Assembly (NCBI GenBank): GCA_963691815.1
Contig: OY829652.1
Location: 33,038,920-33,102,919, forward strand
Length of the DNA: 64,000 nucleotides
Direction of reading: 5' to 3'
Origin: Echiichthys vipera
Lineage: Eukaryota; Chordata; Actinopteri; Perciformes; Trachinidae
In this document: one piece after another, positions 53,773-63,005 of the stretch
How the letters are laid out: each line of letters begins with the position of its first letter
Position numbering within the stretch: the first letter of the stretch is position 1
Notes under the pieces: model-generated
The model's input: only the letters and a program-made list of their open reading frames with translations
Database searches by the model: none
What the model was told of the DNA's origin: nothing
Position numbers and translations under genes: made by a program

Positions 53773-54051
53773 TGGTGTGTTCAAGTTGTGCACGAATGTT
53801 TAAATTTCCGAGCTTCAAGTCAGAATTTTAATCATAACCCCCTGTGCTCGTGCAGTCAGATCTCCAACCCTGAAAGTCCGATTAAACTCAGCAGCCAGGC
53901 ATTGAATTCATGCTATCTGCTTCTCACGTAAACAGGAGTTACATGTTTTGTTGTACGTTTGTGAGGCCAGGAAGTGCTGGGAGCACTCAACTTTGGGGTT
54001 ACGTTGTTCCGAGCTCCAAGTTTCGACTTTCAGTGTAAATTGAACACACCA
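53773..54051. mobile_element. 279-bp MITE with TAA duplication
   Basis: Left end TGGTGTGTTCAAGTT; reverse complement of the right TGGTGTGTTCAATTT. Flanked by TAA at 53770-53772 and 54052-54054. Fits a PIF/Harbinger-type non-autonomous element. No coding capacity. Confidence 0.75.
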
Positions 54052-54054
54052 TAA

Positions 54055-54835
54055 GGCACGACTCTCACTCCCCAGGGTCCTAAAGAGGAACTGGTAGCTG
54101 CGCCTGTGCCTGTTGTTGCGGTGGTCAGACCATTGTGTACTATGACAGAGTGGGTGATTTCAATTCATGAAGAAACAAACAATGTAATGCAATGTTTCCT
54201 ACGCCTGTTGACTTTCCCAGATTGTTTTGTAATGTTGATTAGCTAGTCTAACATTAATAAATGGCATTTGCTCTTACCTTAATTAGGCTAAATGTAAAAT
54301 AAAAGTCTTTTTAGACCGTAGGTGAATAGCTTTAATGTTTTTTATATATTTTGTGTATAATGTTATTTTAATAAGCATCTGTTGTGAAAATATAAGATTT
54401 AAAATGTTAACATTATCCTCCTGCAGAGAATTCCTGACGACAGTAAATTTGTTTGGCTGCACTATATAATTCCTAATATTGCTACTTCTGTCTTTTAAAA
54501 TGTGAATTTCATTTACAGTATCTGTACCTCAGGTCTCGCTGCCCGGCCATGTCTCTGTAGTGACAGCTAGTGTTTGCGTAGGTGTGAGTGTGTGTGTCTG
54601 TGTGTCTGTGTGTCAGCGTGGCTGTGTGTGTTTATGTGAATGTGTGTATGAACGTATATACATTTGTGTATGTCTCTGTGCATGACTGTGGGAGGGTTGG
54701 GTTCTTTTAACTTTCTTCTCCTGATTTTATTTGATGTTTCTCTTTTTCTGTACATCTCTGTAAGGCGCTTTGCGATACTTTTCTGTATGAAAAGCGCCAT
54801 ATAAATAAAGGTTGATTTGATTTGATTTGATTATA
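54055..54835 (+). mobile_element. LINE 3' tail with (TTGAT)n
   Basis: Ends AAAGCGCCATATAAATAAAG followed by a GTTGATTTGATTTGATTTGAT run, a widespread fish LINE terminus. Only the last ~250 bp (including the TGTGTGTCTGTG-rich stretch at 54582-54660) is reasonably assigned; the 5' limit is unclear. Confidence 0.5.
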
Positions 54836-55350
54836 GTATGCATACTTTTTTTAATTTATATAAATACAAGTAGTTGTTGTTTACACTTCTGGGTTTATGT
54901 TTAAATAAAACAATTTTTTTGCATAAGGCATGACGTTTTTGCGGGTGATTGGCACCCAGAACAGTTTCATCATACATGGCTAGTGTTGATCAGGTCGGCC
55001 TTTGTTTAACAATGTTCGTTGTTGTTTATCTACGATTTCAAATAAGAATTCTCCAATGGCTTTTTTGTGCAAACCCCTGGCCCATAGGCTAATACCCAAG
55101 TTACTACTTGAGCGCTCGTTAAAGCCCAAATTACACAAAAATAATGAGTTGAAATCATTTGCTGACAGCTCATCTGCACCCCTGTTAGTAGGCCTCCTAG
55201 CTGTTGACCATGTTTGGATCTACTTACAGCTGTGAGTCAGCATTCTCTTCTAAGTACCGTTCCAGGCTCACCAACAACATATGGGCATGAAAATGGCACT
55301 AACTCCATTCAAGCTAAGATTTAAACTACTCGCAGGGTAGTCACATGCAC
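54836..55350. other. intergenic, nothing recognised
   Basis: About 500 bp of AT-rich DNA. A hAT-like C-terminal fragment might lie near 55040-55330, but I could not support it. Confidence 0.3.
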
Positions 55351-55730
55351 ATTTCTTTCCCAAGTGTTGTTCAGGAGGCTGACACCGTCCCCATATTTAA
55401 GAGTAAACTTAAAACTTTCCTCTGTGATAAAGCTTGCAGCTAGGGCTTACGAGCCCTCAGCAATGTTGTTATTGACATTCAATTGCTCTTAAAGCCTGAA
55501 TGTACGGGGCCTAAGCTGATTCTTCTTTCTTCCCAACCGGTGCAGACAGATGTCCGTCCTCCCCATGTTCCTGCCTGTTAAAGATTGCTGCTGCTGCTGC
55601 TTATGGGGAATTGTTGGGTCTCAATCATAAATCATAAATAAGTCATAGAGTGTGGTCTTTACCTACTCCATATGTAAAGTGTCTTGGGATAACTTTTGTT
55701 ATGATATGGCACTGTAAATCAGTTTGAATG
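55351..55730 (+). mobile_element. L2-like LINE 3' end, plus orientation
   Basis: Reads VVQEADTVPIFKSKLKTFLCDKA and then a stop. The shared 3'UTR follows in the opposite orientation to the 50825 copy (GGGGAATTGTTGGGTCTC, GTGTGGTCTTTACCTACTCC). The middle of the 3'UTR is deleted relative to that copy. Confidence 0.8.
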
Positions 55731-56125
55731 GAAATTCTCTCTCTTGGTAAGGCAGTAGAAAAGAATGTTAAAAACAGTTATATTAAAGGGAAAGAGACCT
55801 GCTCAAAGCTCTGTTTGAGCTTTTTTTTTTAAAGCAGCACTTTTTAAATGGACTTCATTCAAAAGATTCAGTCCTGTTACCTTTTTGCTTTAGATGTGAG
55901 TGTTTTATTGGACTTGTCTGCCACTGTTGTGTTCATGTTAGGAAAGAAGAGAAAAGGGCTGCTCAAAGCTCTGTTTGCATTTTTTCTAAAAGATGACTTG
56001 ATTTATTTTATTGTGAAAAAATGTCATCCTGTTTCCTTTTACTTGTAATGTATGCCTCACTCTAATTGTTCTAGCTAAATAATGTTTTTTTATGGTAAGG
56101 TATTGTTGATTTTATTTTATTTTTC
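55731..56125. other. intergenic, nothing recognised
   Basis: Contains two TGCTCAAAGCTCTGTTTG copies (about 55800 and 55960), so there is a local imperfect duplication. No coding signal was seen. Confidence 0.4.
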
Positions 56126-56320
56126 AAAGATTCTTTTTTGGCAGTTTTCAAGCTTTTATTATATAGGACAGACAGGACATGGGGGGAGAAAGAGAGAGGA
56201 GGAGACATGCAGCAAAGAGCCACAGGTCGGAGTGAAACCTGCAGCCACTGCCTCGAGGACCTTCAGCCTCTTTACATGGGACGACTACCCTAACCACTCA
56301 GCCATCGGCCGCTCCATCGT
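56126..56320. repeat. dispersed SINE-like repeat
   Basis: GGGGGAGAAAGAGAGAGGAG, then GACATGCAGCAAAGAGCCAC and a TACCCTAACCACTCAGCCATC end. This is a common fish repeat whose 3' part resembles a tRNA-like gene end. A shorter inverted relative lies at 49414-49475. Confidence 0.5.
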
Positions 56321-56874
56321 TGATTTTATTTAACAGCAATAGCGATATGCTATTGGATGCAATTTAGACAGTATGAGGTGCAGACCTTTGTAGGAGGGCA
56401 TTTTAATAAATGGACCTCTTTTAATTTGACTTGAATACCAATGGTCCCAACCATAGTGCCAGCAGTGGGGGTGGGGCGTGGCCACATCCAGAACTAAGTG
56501 GGTTTAAATGGACATCAATAACCCGTCTATGATCGGGTGAAACCTGAATATGCTACCTGGAGTACTCTAACAGAAACTGGGATACTGCTGCATGTATACA
56601 TATTCTCCTCGTTCTGGGGCGCCGCTGCTTAACTGCGCAGGTGCGGCTACAAGCAGTTTGAAGTCCCCTAAAGAAATAAAGCTGCAATGGCGGGAGCTAA
56701 GGCGTCTCACTTTGTAGAGTGATGTAGAAACAGAGTTTTGTCTTTTGTAAATGAAAGAGGTTGTGTCTCCTTCCACTGATCTTCTGTCCTCCCTAGTGTT
56801 AGTGACAGTGACAGGCTGCACCGGTGCGGAGGAAGTCATAGCGTAGCATCTTTCAGGAATAGCTCAGTACGAAG
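56321..56874. other. intergenic, nothing recognised
   Basis: About 550 bp with no gene or repeat family identified. Confidence 0.4.
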
Positions 56875-57020
<146 letters not shown>

Positions 57021-57656
57021 CCAGTGAAGAGAGAGTTGAGGGATGAACTCAAAGCAGACAGCTGTAGTTGGTGATCAGAGCAGCGATGACATTAGCAGTA
57101 TAGTTGTGAAGTGTTAGTAAATGCAGTGTAGTCTTCCATAGTTTTTCCATCGTTGGTTTGTTTCTGTAAACACGCGCCTGCAGTAAACAGTAACAGAGTC
57201 ACTGGTATTTATCATGTGTAAGGGAATTACGTGTTTACAATTAAAACACGATATCTCTTTACTAATGTAAACAACATACACAAAATATTAATCACAGAGT
57301 AGTTTTTATATAGGCCTACCTTAAAACGTGTCTGGAGTGGGACTTTAACCAAATGGTTAAACCTACACAACCCTACATACACACACACATACACACACAC
57401 ACACACACACACAAAAAGGCACACCTCCATAAAAAACGAATTAGTAGGCCTAACAATAACTGTATTTCTAAGTGTGTGTAAACATGACAGATACTACACA
57501 GGCCTTTACATCAGGCCTACATGAAGCCAATGACAGACTTCCAGGTCGGCTAGATCTAATTATATTGTTACACATCATTACCTCATGGTGAGAGCACTAT
57601 TAAAGTGACTGCTCTCATCAACAGTCTCCAGTTTCAACACACTGTTTGACAGCATG
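57021..57656. other. il17c upstream region
   Basis: AT-rich with a short (CA)n at 57375-57413. No gene was seen. Confidence 0.5.
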
Positions 57657-57672
57657 TGCGTGAGTGTGTGCC

Positions 57673-57747
<75 letters not shown>
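57657..57747. repeat. (TG)n microsatellite upstream of il17c
   Basis: About 70 bp of perfect TG from 57677. It ends about 150 bp before the TATA-like box of il17c. Confidence 0.97.
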
Positions 57748-57898
57748 TGCGCTGGGTCGAAGGTAATCCAATGACAGCAGCCCTCGCACTCACACTCACA
57801 CCTGCTACCTGTGGGAGACTTTCACTTAGGAAAGAGGAAGTGGAGGAACTACGTGGCCATTTCCTCATGTCGCCGGGTTTCCCCACCTGAGCAGCGGC

Positions 57899-57906
57899 AT
57901 AAATAG
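57899..57906 (+). promoter_or_regulatory. il17c: il17c TATA-like box
   Basis: ATAAATAG, 71 bp upstream of the preferred ATG (57977). Initiation about 25-30 bp downstream would fall near 57925-57935. That would leave the in-frame ATGs at 57917 and 57920 outside the transcript and give a 5'UTR of about 50 nt. A GAGGAAGTGG Ets-like string lies at about 57834. This is inferred from sequence only. Confidence 0.6.
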
Positions 57907-57976
57907 CCGAGTAAGGATGATGGCAAGTAAGACAAAAAGCAGCTGCCCTAACAGTCCGACAGAAGAGAGACAGAGG

Positions 57977-57991
57977 ATGGACATGAAGCAG
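57977..57991 (+). CDS. il17c: il17c exon 1 (coding part)
   Basis: Encodes MDMKQ, five codons only, then donor GTGAGT at 57992. The same frame is open upstream through ATGs at 57920 and 57917. Confidence 0.8.
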
Positions 57992-58850
57992 GTGAGTAAG
58001 ACAAAGACAGACACAGGGACAGCAAAGGCGTTACCACTGCTCTGTGCATCGCTTCAGCTGTCTGTCTGTCTGTCTGTCTGTCTGACTGTCTGTCTTTTCT
58101 GATTCCGCAGATTCTCATCTTTGGACTTTTTATCGTGCCCGTATGGATGTGCAAGATGAACCGGTGCTATGAGGAGCGGGAGCTGAGCGAGGCGGCGGAG
58201 AGGAAGCTGAGGAGCCACTACCCACAACCTCCGGAGCCCTCAGCTGCGGCGGCCCCCGACTCCGCTGTCATCTGTCCCGTGAAGCATTTCCAGCAGCAGC
58301 CGCCTCAGCACACCAGAGAGAGGTCCCTGTCCCCCTGGAGATTCGTGTGAGTAATACCTCTAGTCTGTCTGTCTGCAAGTCTGTCCCATAAGAAATATTC
58401 TGTACTACTATAAGTGCAGTAACTACGAAATCACTAAGAACATGATTTCTGCACAATTCTGGGCCTGAAAGTACGGAGGTTAGGATTGGATAACTAGTAA
58501 AGCAGAACCCCCCTTCAGTGTGCCAAATGTGTATTTATTGGGACAATAAACAAACGGTTTACCATAAATGTTTGCGTAGTTGATGCACTTAAGCTTTGTA
58601 GTGCAGTATAATCCTATAGAGACTATAAAGCCTTAACGTTTGCCTACATCTGAGCTCAGGGGACTTTGGACGTTGCTGCCTCCTTCTGGGATTTCGCTGA
58701 TCAGATCACCTTCCACTCACACTTGAACCGCTCACGCTCTGTCATGGAGCTCCTGAGATTAAAACACACCCTCGAGTTTATCAGGAGAAGACTTCTATAG
58801 AGATGTCCTTAAATATACCAACACGAGGTGAACCCTTTCAAATAACAACA

Positions 58851-58919
<69 letters not shown>

Positions 58920-61900
58920 GGGCGGCACGGTGGTGTGGTGTGGTGTCGTCTCGTAGCAAGAGGGTTTCCGGTTCGAATCCCGGCTGGGGCCCTTCTGTTT
59001 GGAGTTTGCATGTTCGCCCCGTGTCTGCGTGGGTTTTCTCCGGGTTCTCCGGGTTCTTCCTCCCACAGTCCAAAGACGTGCAGGTGTGAGGTTCACTGAT
59101 GACTCTAAACTGCCCGTAGGTGTGAATGTGAGTGTGAATGGTTGTTGGTCTCTGTTTGTCTCTATGTGTCCTGTGATAGACTGGCGTCCTGTCCAGGGTG
59201 GAAAAGAATAAGTGGGGCTTTCCTTATTGTTCCACATGTCCCCCTAACAACAAACAACACGGTCCCCCCAAACGCGGTGCTCCTGTGGGGGACCTCACAC
59301 TATCTATCACCTGGGGCTCAGACCTCCCACAGCCCTTTTCCCCATGAAGACCATGGCAACTTTATCCACAAAACAGGCATATGTAAAAGTTTTATAATCA
59401 TGGAACCTTAAAAAGAAAAACAGAAGCACGTTTGCTGTAGACAGGGCTCACAAAGGAGCGCGTGGGGACAGAGGGCTGCTGCACACGGACACTTCCACAC
59501 TACTGTCTCATCCCAGTCAGAGCTGCAGCGCGTGTTTGCGTTTGACTGGATGATGCAGCTTCAAACTCAGGCCTCTCTCAGCACCAGCAACTCCAAATGG
59601 GCCGTGGTGCCCAGCGGGCTCACGTCCTCCCTCTTGATCCTCATATTATTGCAGTTGTGTTGTGCTGGGGATGGCTCATTTACACCTCACGGGCTCGGAG
59701 CTCCGGTGACGCGCTCCTACCTCCGGGGAAGGGGAAGTCCCCACCGCATCCAAGCCCCGCGGCTGTGTTGCCACATATCCGCTGGGAATAACGTGAACGG
59801 CGTCACTGAGTGGAATGTGTTGCTGTATCCACAGTTTCTGTTGGACTTTAATAAGCGCCTGTTGGTCAGTGATTGGGGAGTTGTTTCCTTGTTTACTTGC
59901 AGTCGTCCTAATTCAATAATGCTCCAGAGCGCTGCGGCCTCTGTTCCTTACTGCAGGAGCGCACTGAGGAGCCCTATAGTCCAGACGTAGAGGGCAAAAC
60001 AGGGCTCAAGGGTGAACAAACAGCAACAGAAGCAAACTCAACTGATGTTCTATCCTCAGTATGTGCTGAGTAAGGGAAAAAAGCCTGAAGAATCCCAAGA
60101 GAGGAAAGTTTCTTAAAAGACCCAAATATTCCCTATGATTCAACTATTCATTATTTTATTTATCACAAGAATAGGAAACAAAAATAACCTTCAGATATCC
60201 CCATGAACATGTCTGAGTTAATTACTTACATCAAGACAAACATAAAGTGCATTAAGAGAGTTTTTTTTACATAGTTTGTTCACATGGGCAAACAGGGCAT
60301 AATCGTATTACATATGTACTAATTCATTAAATACCAACAGATCTGAACATTGGGTATAAACAGGTGAAAATGTCTGGTTGAATCTTGTTGACATAGAACA
60401 GTAAAAGACTTAATGTTCAGGTCTGAATGAACACATTTAGTCGACCCATGAGCATTGATGGAGGCAGAAGGACTTTAAGCAAATTTTTGTTTGTCATGAT
60501 GTAAGTAATTAACTCAGTCATTTTCATGGTGATATCTGAAGGTTATTTTTTTCCCTTATTCTTGTGATAAAAATAATGAATAGTTGAATCATAGGGAATA
60601 TTTGGATCTTTTTAGAAACTTTCCCCTATTGGGATTCTTCAGGTTTTTCCCTTATTCAGCACATACTGAGGATAGAAAATCCGTTGAATTTGCTTTTATT
60701 GTAGTTTGTTCCACCTTTTCTCATAAAACGACTGGACTTTACGGTGTTTAATGAGAATCCAGAGAGGTAAGCAAACTGTGGTTAGAAGATTGTAGATTCT
60801 TGCACTCCAATATGATGACTGTAAATTGCCTGCTCCATGGCTCATCTGTTCTTTAAACCACTACATTTCAAATAGAAACTGTACATTACATTTATGTAAC
60901 AGCTAGAGAAGTTTAAGATCCATCCATTAATATCATCCATCATCATAAGTTTAAGATAAGTTTAGATAATACAATTACATAGTTAAATATGAAACCAGTG
61001 ATTCCCGTCTCTTTGCTTCTCTGGCTGGGCTCCCAGTCACATTTTTAACATGGCAAACAGTGACTATGGGAAACAAGACTCTCAAAAACCATCTAAATCC
61101 CCGTGTTGGTTTTATGATTATGGCTTGTTGAATGTAGATTATTGATGGGAAAATGAATTTCAACCATTTTAGAATAAGGCTGCAACATAAAATGTGAAAA
61201 AGGTGAAGGGGTCTGAACACTTTCTTTGGACTTCACTGACGTAAAGGATCGGAGTACTTCTTTCAGACCTGCAAGACAGGGCACAGACAAGGCAATGATG
61301 CAGGACCGTCCAGCTGACACGCAAAAACCCCTCGTGGTCTCTGCTCCAAGGGCAGCTGTGTCCTTTGGGGGTTTGATAATAGAGCCATGATAAAGAGGAG
61401 TACTTCAAATAGTCACTTGCTAATACTGATGTTTAAACATACAAAGTGCAGTTGTGAAAAGCCTGTATCGCTAAAACACATTTCATTTATTTTGTATTTA
61501 TTCATATTGATTGGTGTAGAACACTGGTTCTCAAACTGTGGTACTTGTACCACTGAGAATCTGCAGAATGAAAGGGAAACATTCATTACTAAATCATTAC
61601 TAAAACATTTCAAAAGACAATACTTAAACTTTTAAGATCCATTAAATGTCATTTAAAATAAGTTTAGCATCCCCTGTAATATTTTTGTTTCAATATCAGT
61701 CTGCTACGTGGTCATGTTCATGAGTCACCAGCTAAACTGTGATGGAAGAGAATCAGCAGAGGAAAAAGGATTGGATCCAAATGGGAACTATTAGGAAGAG
61801 AAGTTTTTTTCCCTCTGAAACTGAGGTCAACAATAAATAACAATAAATAATCTTCTGATTAGGAATAAACCTTCCTGTCTGTAGCTGAATAGTGCAGGCC

Positions 61901-62373
61901 TACGCCACTGTATTTTAACATCTGTCTTAGTGGTGGGACTGGAGAGAGCCTGATATTTTCTGAGGTGGTACGTCAGGGACAAAGTTTGAGAACCTCTGGT
62001 GTAGAATATCCTAGAAATCCGTATCATTTCAGTAAAGCATAATGTTGTTGGATGTCACGTCAGTCACATCTCCTCACAGTCTTTGAATGAGTCTGCTAAC
62101 TGAGTCATCTTGTTCCTTTCCAGACTGAAAAATATGACGGATCACTTTCCCTCCACCTACGCTGAGGCTCAGTGCCTGTGTTCTGGATGCATCCTGATCC
62201 AGGACAAGAGATCCCCAGTGGAGAGCCACGACTACAACTCATACCCCATAAAGCAGAGCAGGGTGTTTCTCAAGAAGGAGCTCTGCGATGATGGGAAGAA
62301 ATACCATTTGAAGCCTGTTACTGTGAAAGTAGCTGTGGGCTGTACCTGCCTCAGAGCCAACACCGCTTCCTAG
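57977..62373 (+). CDS. il17c: il17c, interleukin-17C (three coding exons)
   Basis: Secreted cystine-knot-type cytokine of the IL-17 family. In mammals IL-17C is made by epithelia and acts through IL-17RE/IL-17RA to drive NF-kB-dependent defence genes. Exons 57977-57991, 58111-58346 and 62124-62373 give 166 residues (human 197). Residues 1-20 are a signal peptide (MDMKQILIFGLFIVPVWMCK). Then come a variable N-terminal part, ICPVKH, the RSLSPWRFV signature (human RSISPWRYR), and AEAQCLCSGC, LCDDG and VAVGCTCLR, carrying the conserved IL-17 cysteines. The start at 57977 is preferred over 57917/57920 because only it places a hydrophobic signal at the N-terminus and fits the TATA-like box. Adjacency to zc3h18 matches the human IL17C locus. 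Another IL-17 paralogue is less likely. Confidence 0.93.
58055..58096. repeat. (TCTG)n short repeat in il17c intron 1
   Basis: TGTCTGTCTGTCTGTCTGTC-type tetranucleotides just before the exon 2 acceptor. They may form part of its pyrimidine tract. Confidence 0.9.
58111..58346 (+). CDS. il17c: il17c exon 2
   Basis: Acceptor TTCCGCAG to 58110, donor GTGAGT at 58347; 236 nt, ends in phase 2. Encodes the signal-peptide core ILIFGLFIVPVW, CYEERELSEAAERKL, an Ala/Pro-rich loop, ICPVKHF and the IL-17 motif RSLSPWRF. Confidence 0.93.
58347..58847 (+). other. il17c intron 2, 5' part
   Basis: 500 bp, nothing recognised. Confidence 0.5.
58848..58918. repeat. (TAA)n microsatellite
   Basis: About 70 bp of TAA trinucleotides directly adjoining the SINE. 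The poly-Leu, poly-Ile and poly-Tyr frames are artefacts. Confidence 0.98.
58919..59205 (+). mobile_element. tRNA-derived SINE
   Basis: Begins GGGCGGCACGGTGGTGTGG. It has a GGTTCGAATCC pol III B-box at 58970-58980, then TTTGCATGTTCGCCCCGTGT and GTGGGTTTTCTCCGGGTTCT body sequence, ending GACTGGCGTCCTGTCCAGGG. Classic fish tRNA-SINE with an L2-like tail. It sits in il17c intron 2 beside the (TAA)n run. Confidence 0.85.
59206..60009 (+). other. il17c intron 2, middle part
   Basis: Contains a 152-codon open frame (59532-59990) with a hydrophobic SLLILILLQLCCAG stretch that superficially resembles a signal peptide. I see no family similarity and treat it as chance. Nothing else was recognised. 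Confidence 0.4.
60010..60715. repeat. large inverted repeat (hairpin) in il17c intron 2
   Basis: Left arm about 60010-60255 and right arm about 60473-60715 are near-complementary. Matched blocks include GAGTTAATTACTTACATCA, CCTTCAGATATC.CCATGAA, ATTCCCTATGATTCAACTAT and CTATCCTCAGTATGTGCTGA. They are separated by a ~220-bp unique spacer. Probably a foldback or MITE-type element. No target duplication was identified. Confidence 0.85.
60716..62123 (+). other. il17c intron 2, 3' part
   Basis: AT-rich. Small segments (AGAACACTGGTTCTCAAACTG at about 61519 and AGTTTGAGAACCTCTGGTG at about 61983) form an inverted pair about 460 bp apart. They resemble the ends of a further non-autonomous DNA element. 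Otherwise nothing was recognised. Confidence 0.4.
62124..62373 (+). CDS. il17c: il17c exon 3
   Basis: Acceptor CTTTCCAG to 62123, stop TAG at 62371-62373; 250 nt. Encodes LKNMTDHFPSTYAEAQCLCS then GC, LCDDGKKYHLKPVTVKVAVG then CTCLRANTAS. It holds most of the conserved cysteines of the IL-17 fold and one N-glycosylation sequon (NMT). Confidence 0.95.
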
Positions 62374-63005
62374 AGAGATGTTCATCCAGACCTGCTGCAA
62401 CAGTGGCATACTACACTTCACGTTGTGTTTGTTTTAAAATGCACTAAGTTCTCTGGTACGTCTAACTCAGTGGTGTCGGACAGTGTGTTTAGTGAACAGA
62501 CCGTTGGCTCAGAGGAAACATTGGTCCAGCACTGGTCCTGAACTGAACACACAGCCCACACCCCTGGGATCACTTATGAGGCTTCAAAAGTCACATCAGC
62601 CTGTTTTCATAGGCTTATTTATCGTCATCATAGATGACATCCTAATTGCAATTACATCTATAATGTGTGTTTTGTAGGTCTTTATAGGCCATTTGCCCTT
62701 TATTCAGACTTGTTTACAGCTGTGCCCAGTGCAGCCAATGTAATGATGGATTTGTCATCGAAGAAAATAGCTATTATATAGTTTTGTAAAGTAATAATTT
62801 AACCACTAATAATATTGAATAATTATATATTTATTTGGTTTGTTTTGCATGTGAAATGTTTGAGCATTTGATGCCTTAAAAATGCCCATGAGTGAATGTG
62901 TAAAAGGTTTTTATTTATTGATGTCTATATAATTTATATCTTGTCCCAGCGGGACTTAATAGGTCCAATAAAGACCATGTTCAGCTTCTTTGAAGCAAAA
63001 TAAAG
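62374..63005 (+). other. il17c: il17c 3'UTR with AU-rich elements
   Basis: Two AATAAA hexamers (62967-62972 and near 62999) mark the likely cleavage region, giving a 3'UTR of about 0.6 kb. It contains a TTATTTATT nonamer at 62911-62919 and a TATTTATTT motif at 62829-62837, consistent with cytokine mRNA instability elements. Confidence 0.7.
62911..62919 (+). promoter_or_regulatory. il17c: AU-rich element nonamer
   Basis: TTATTTATT, the UUAUUUAUU destabilising nonamer bound by TTP-type proteins in many cytokine mRNAs. It lies about 50 nt upstream of the first poly(A) signal. Confidence 0.6.

Noticed and set aside
57917..57976. Upstream in-frame start of il17c
   Set aside because: It lies before the expected transcription start and would bury the signal peptide 20 residues inside.
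58919..59000. A tRNA gene
   Set aside because: A B-box and GGTTCGAATCC are present, but there is no cloverleaf and the body is a known SINE type.
58795..59237. Poly-Leu, poly-Ile and poly-Tyr ORFs
   Set aside because: Translation of (TAA)n plus the SINE.
59532..59990. 152-codon ORF with a hydrophobic signal-like stretch in il17c intron 2
   Set aside because: No family similarity, no supporting splice sites and no conservation argument. The hydrophobic run is probably chance.
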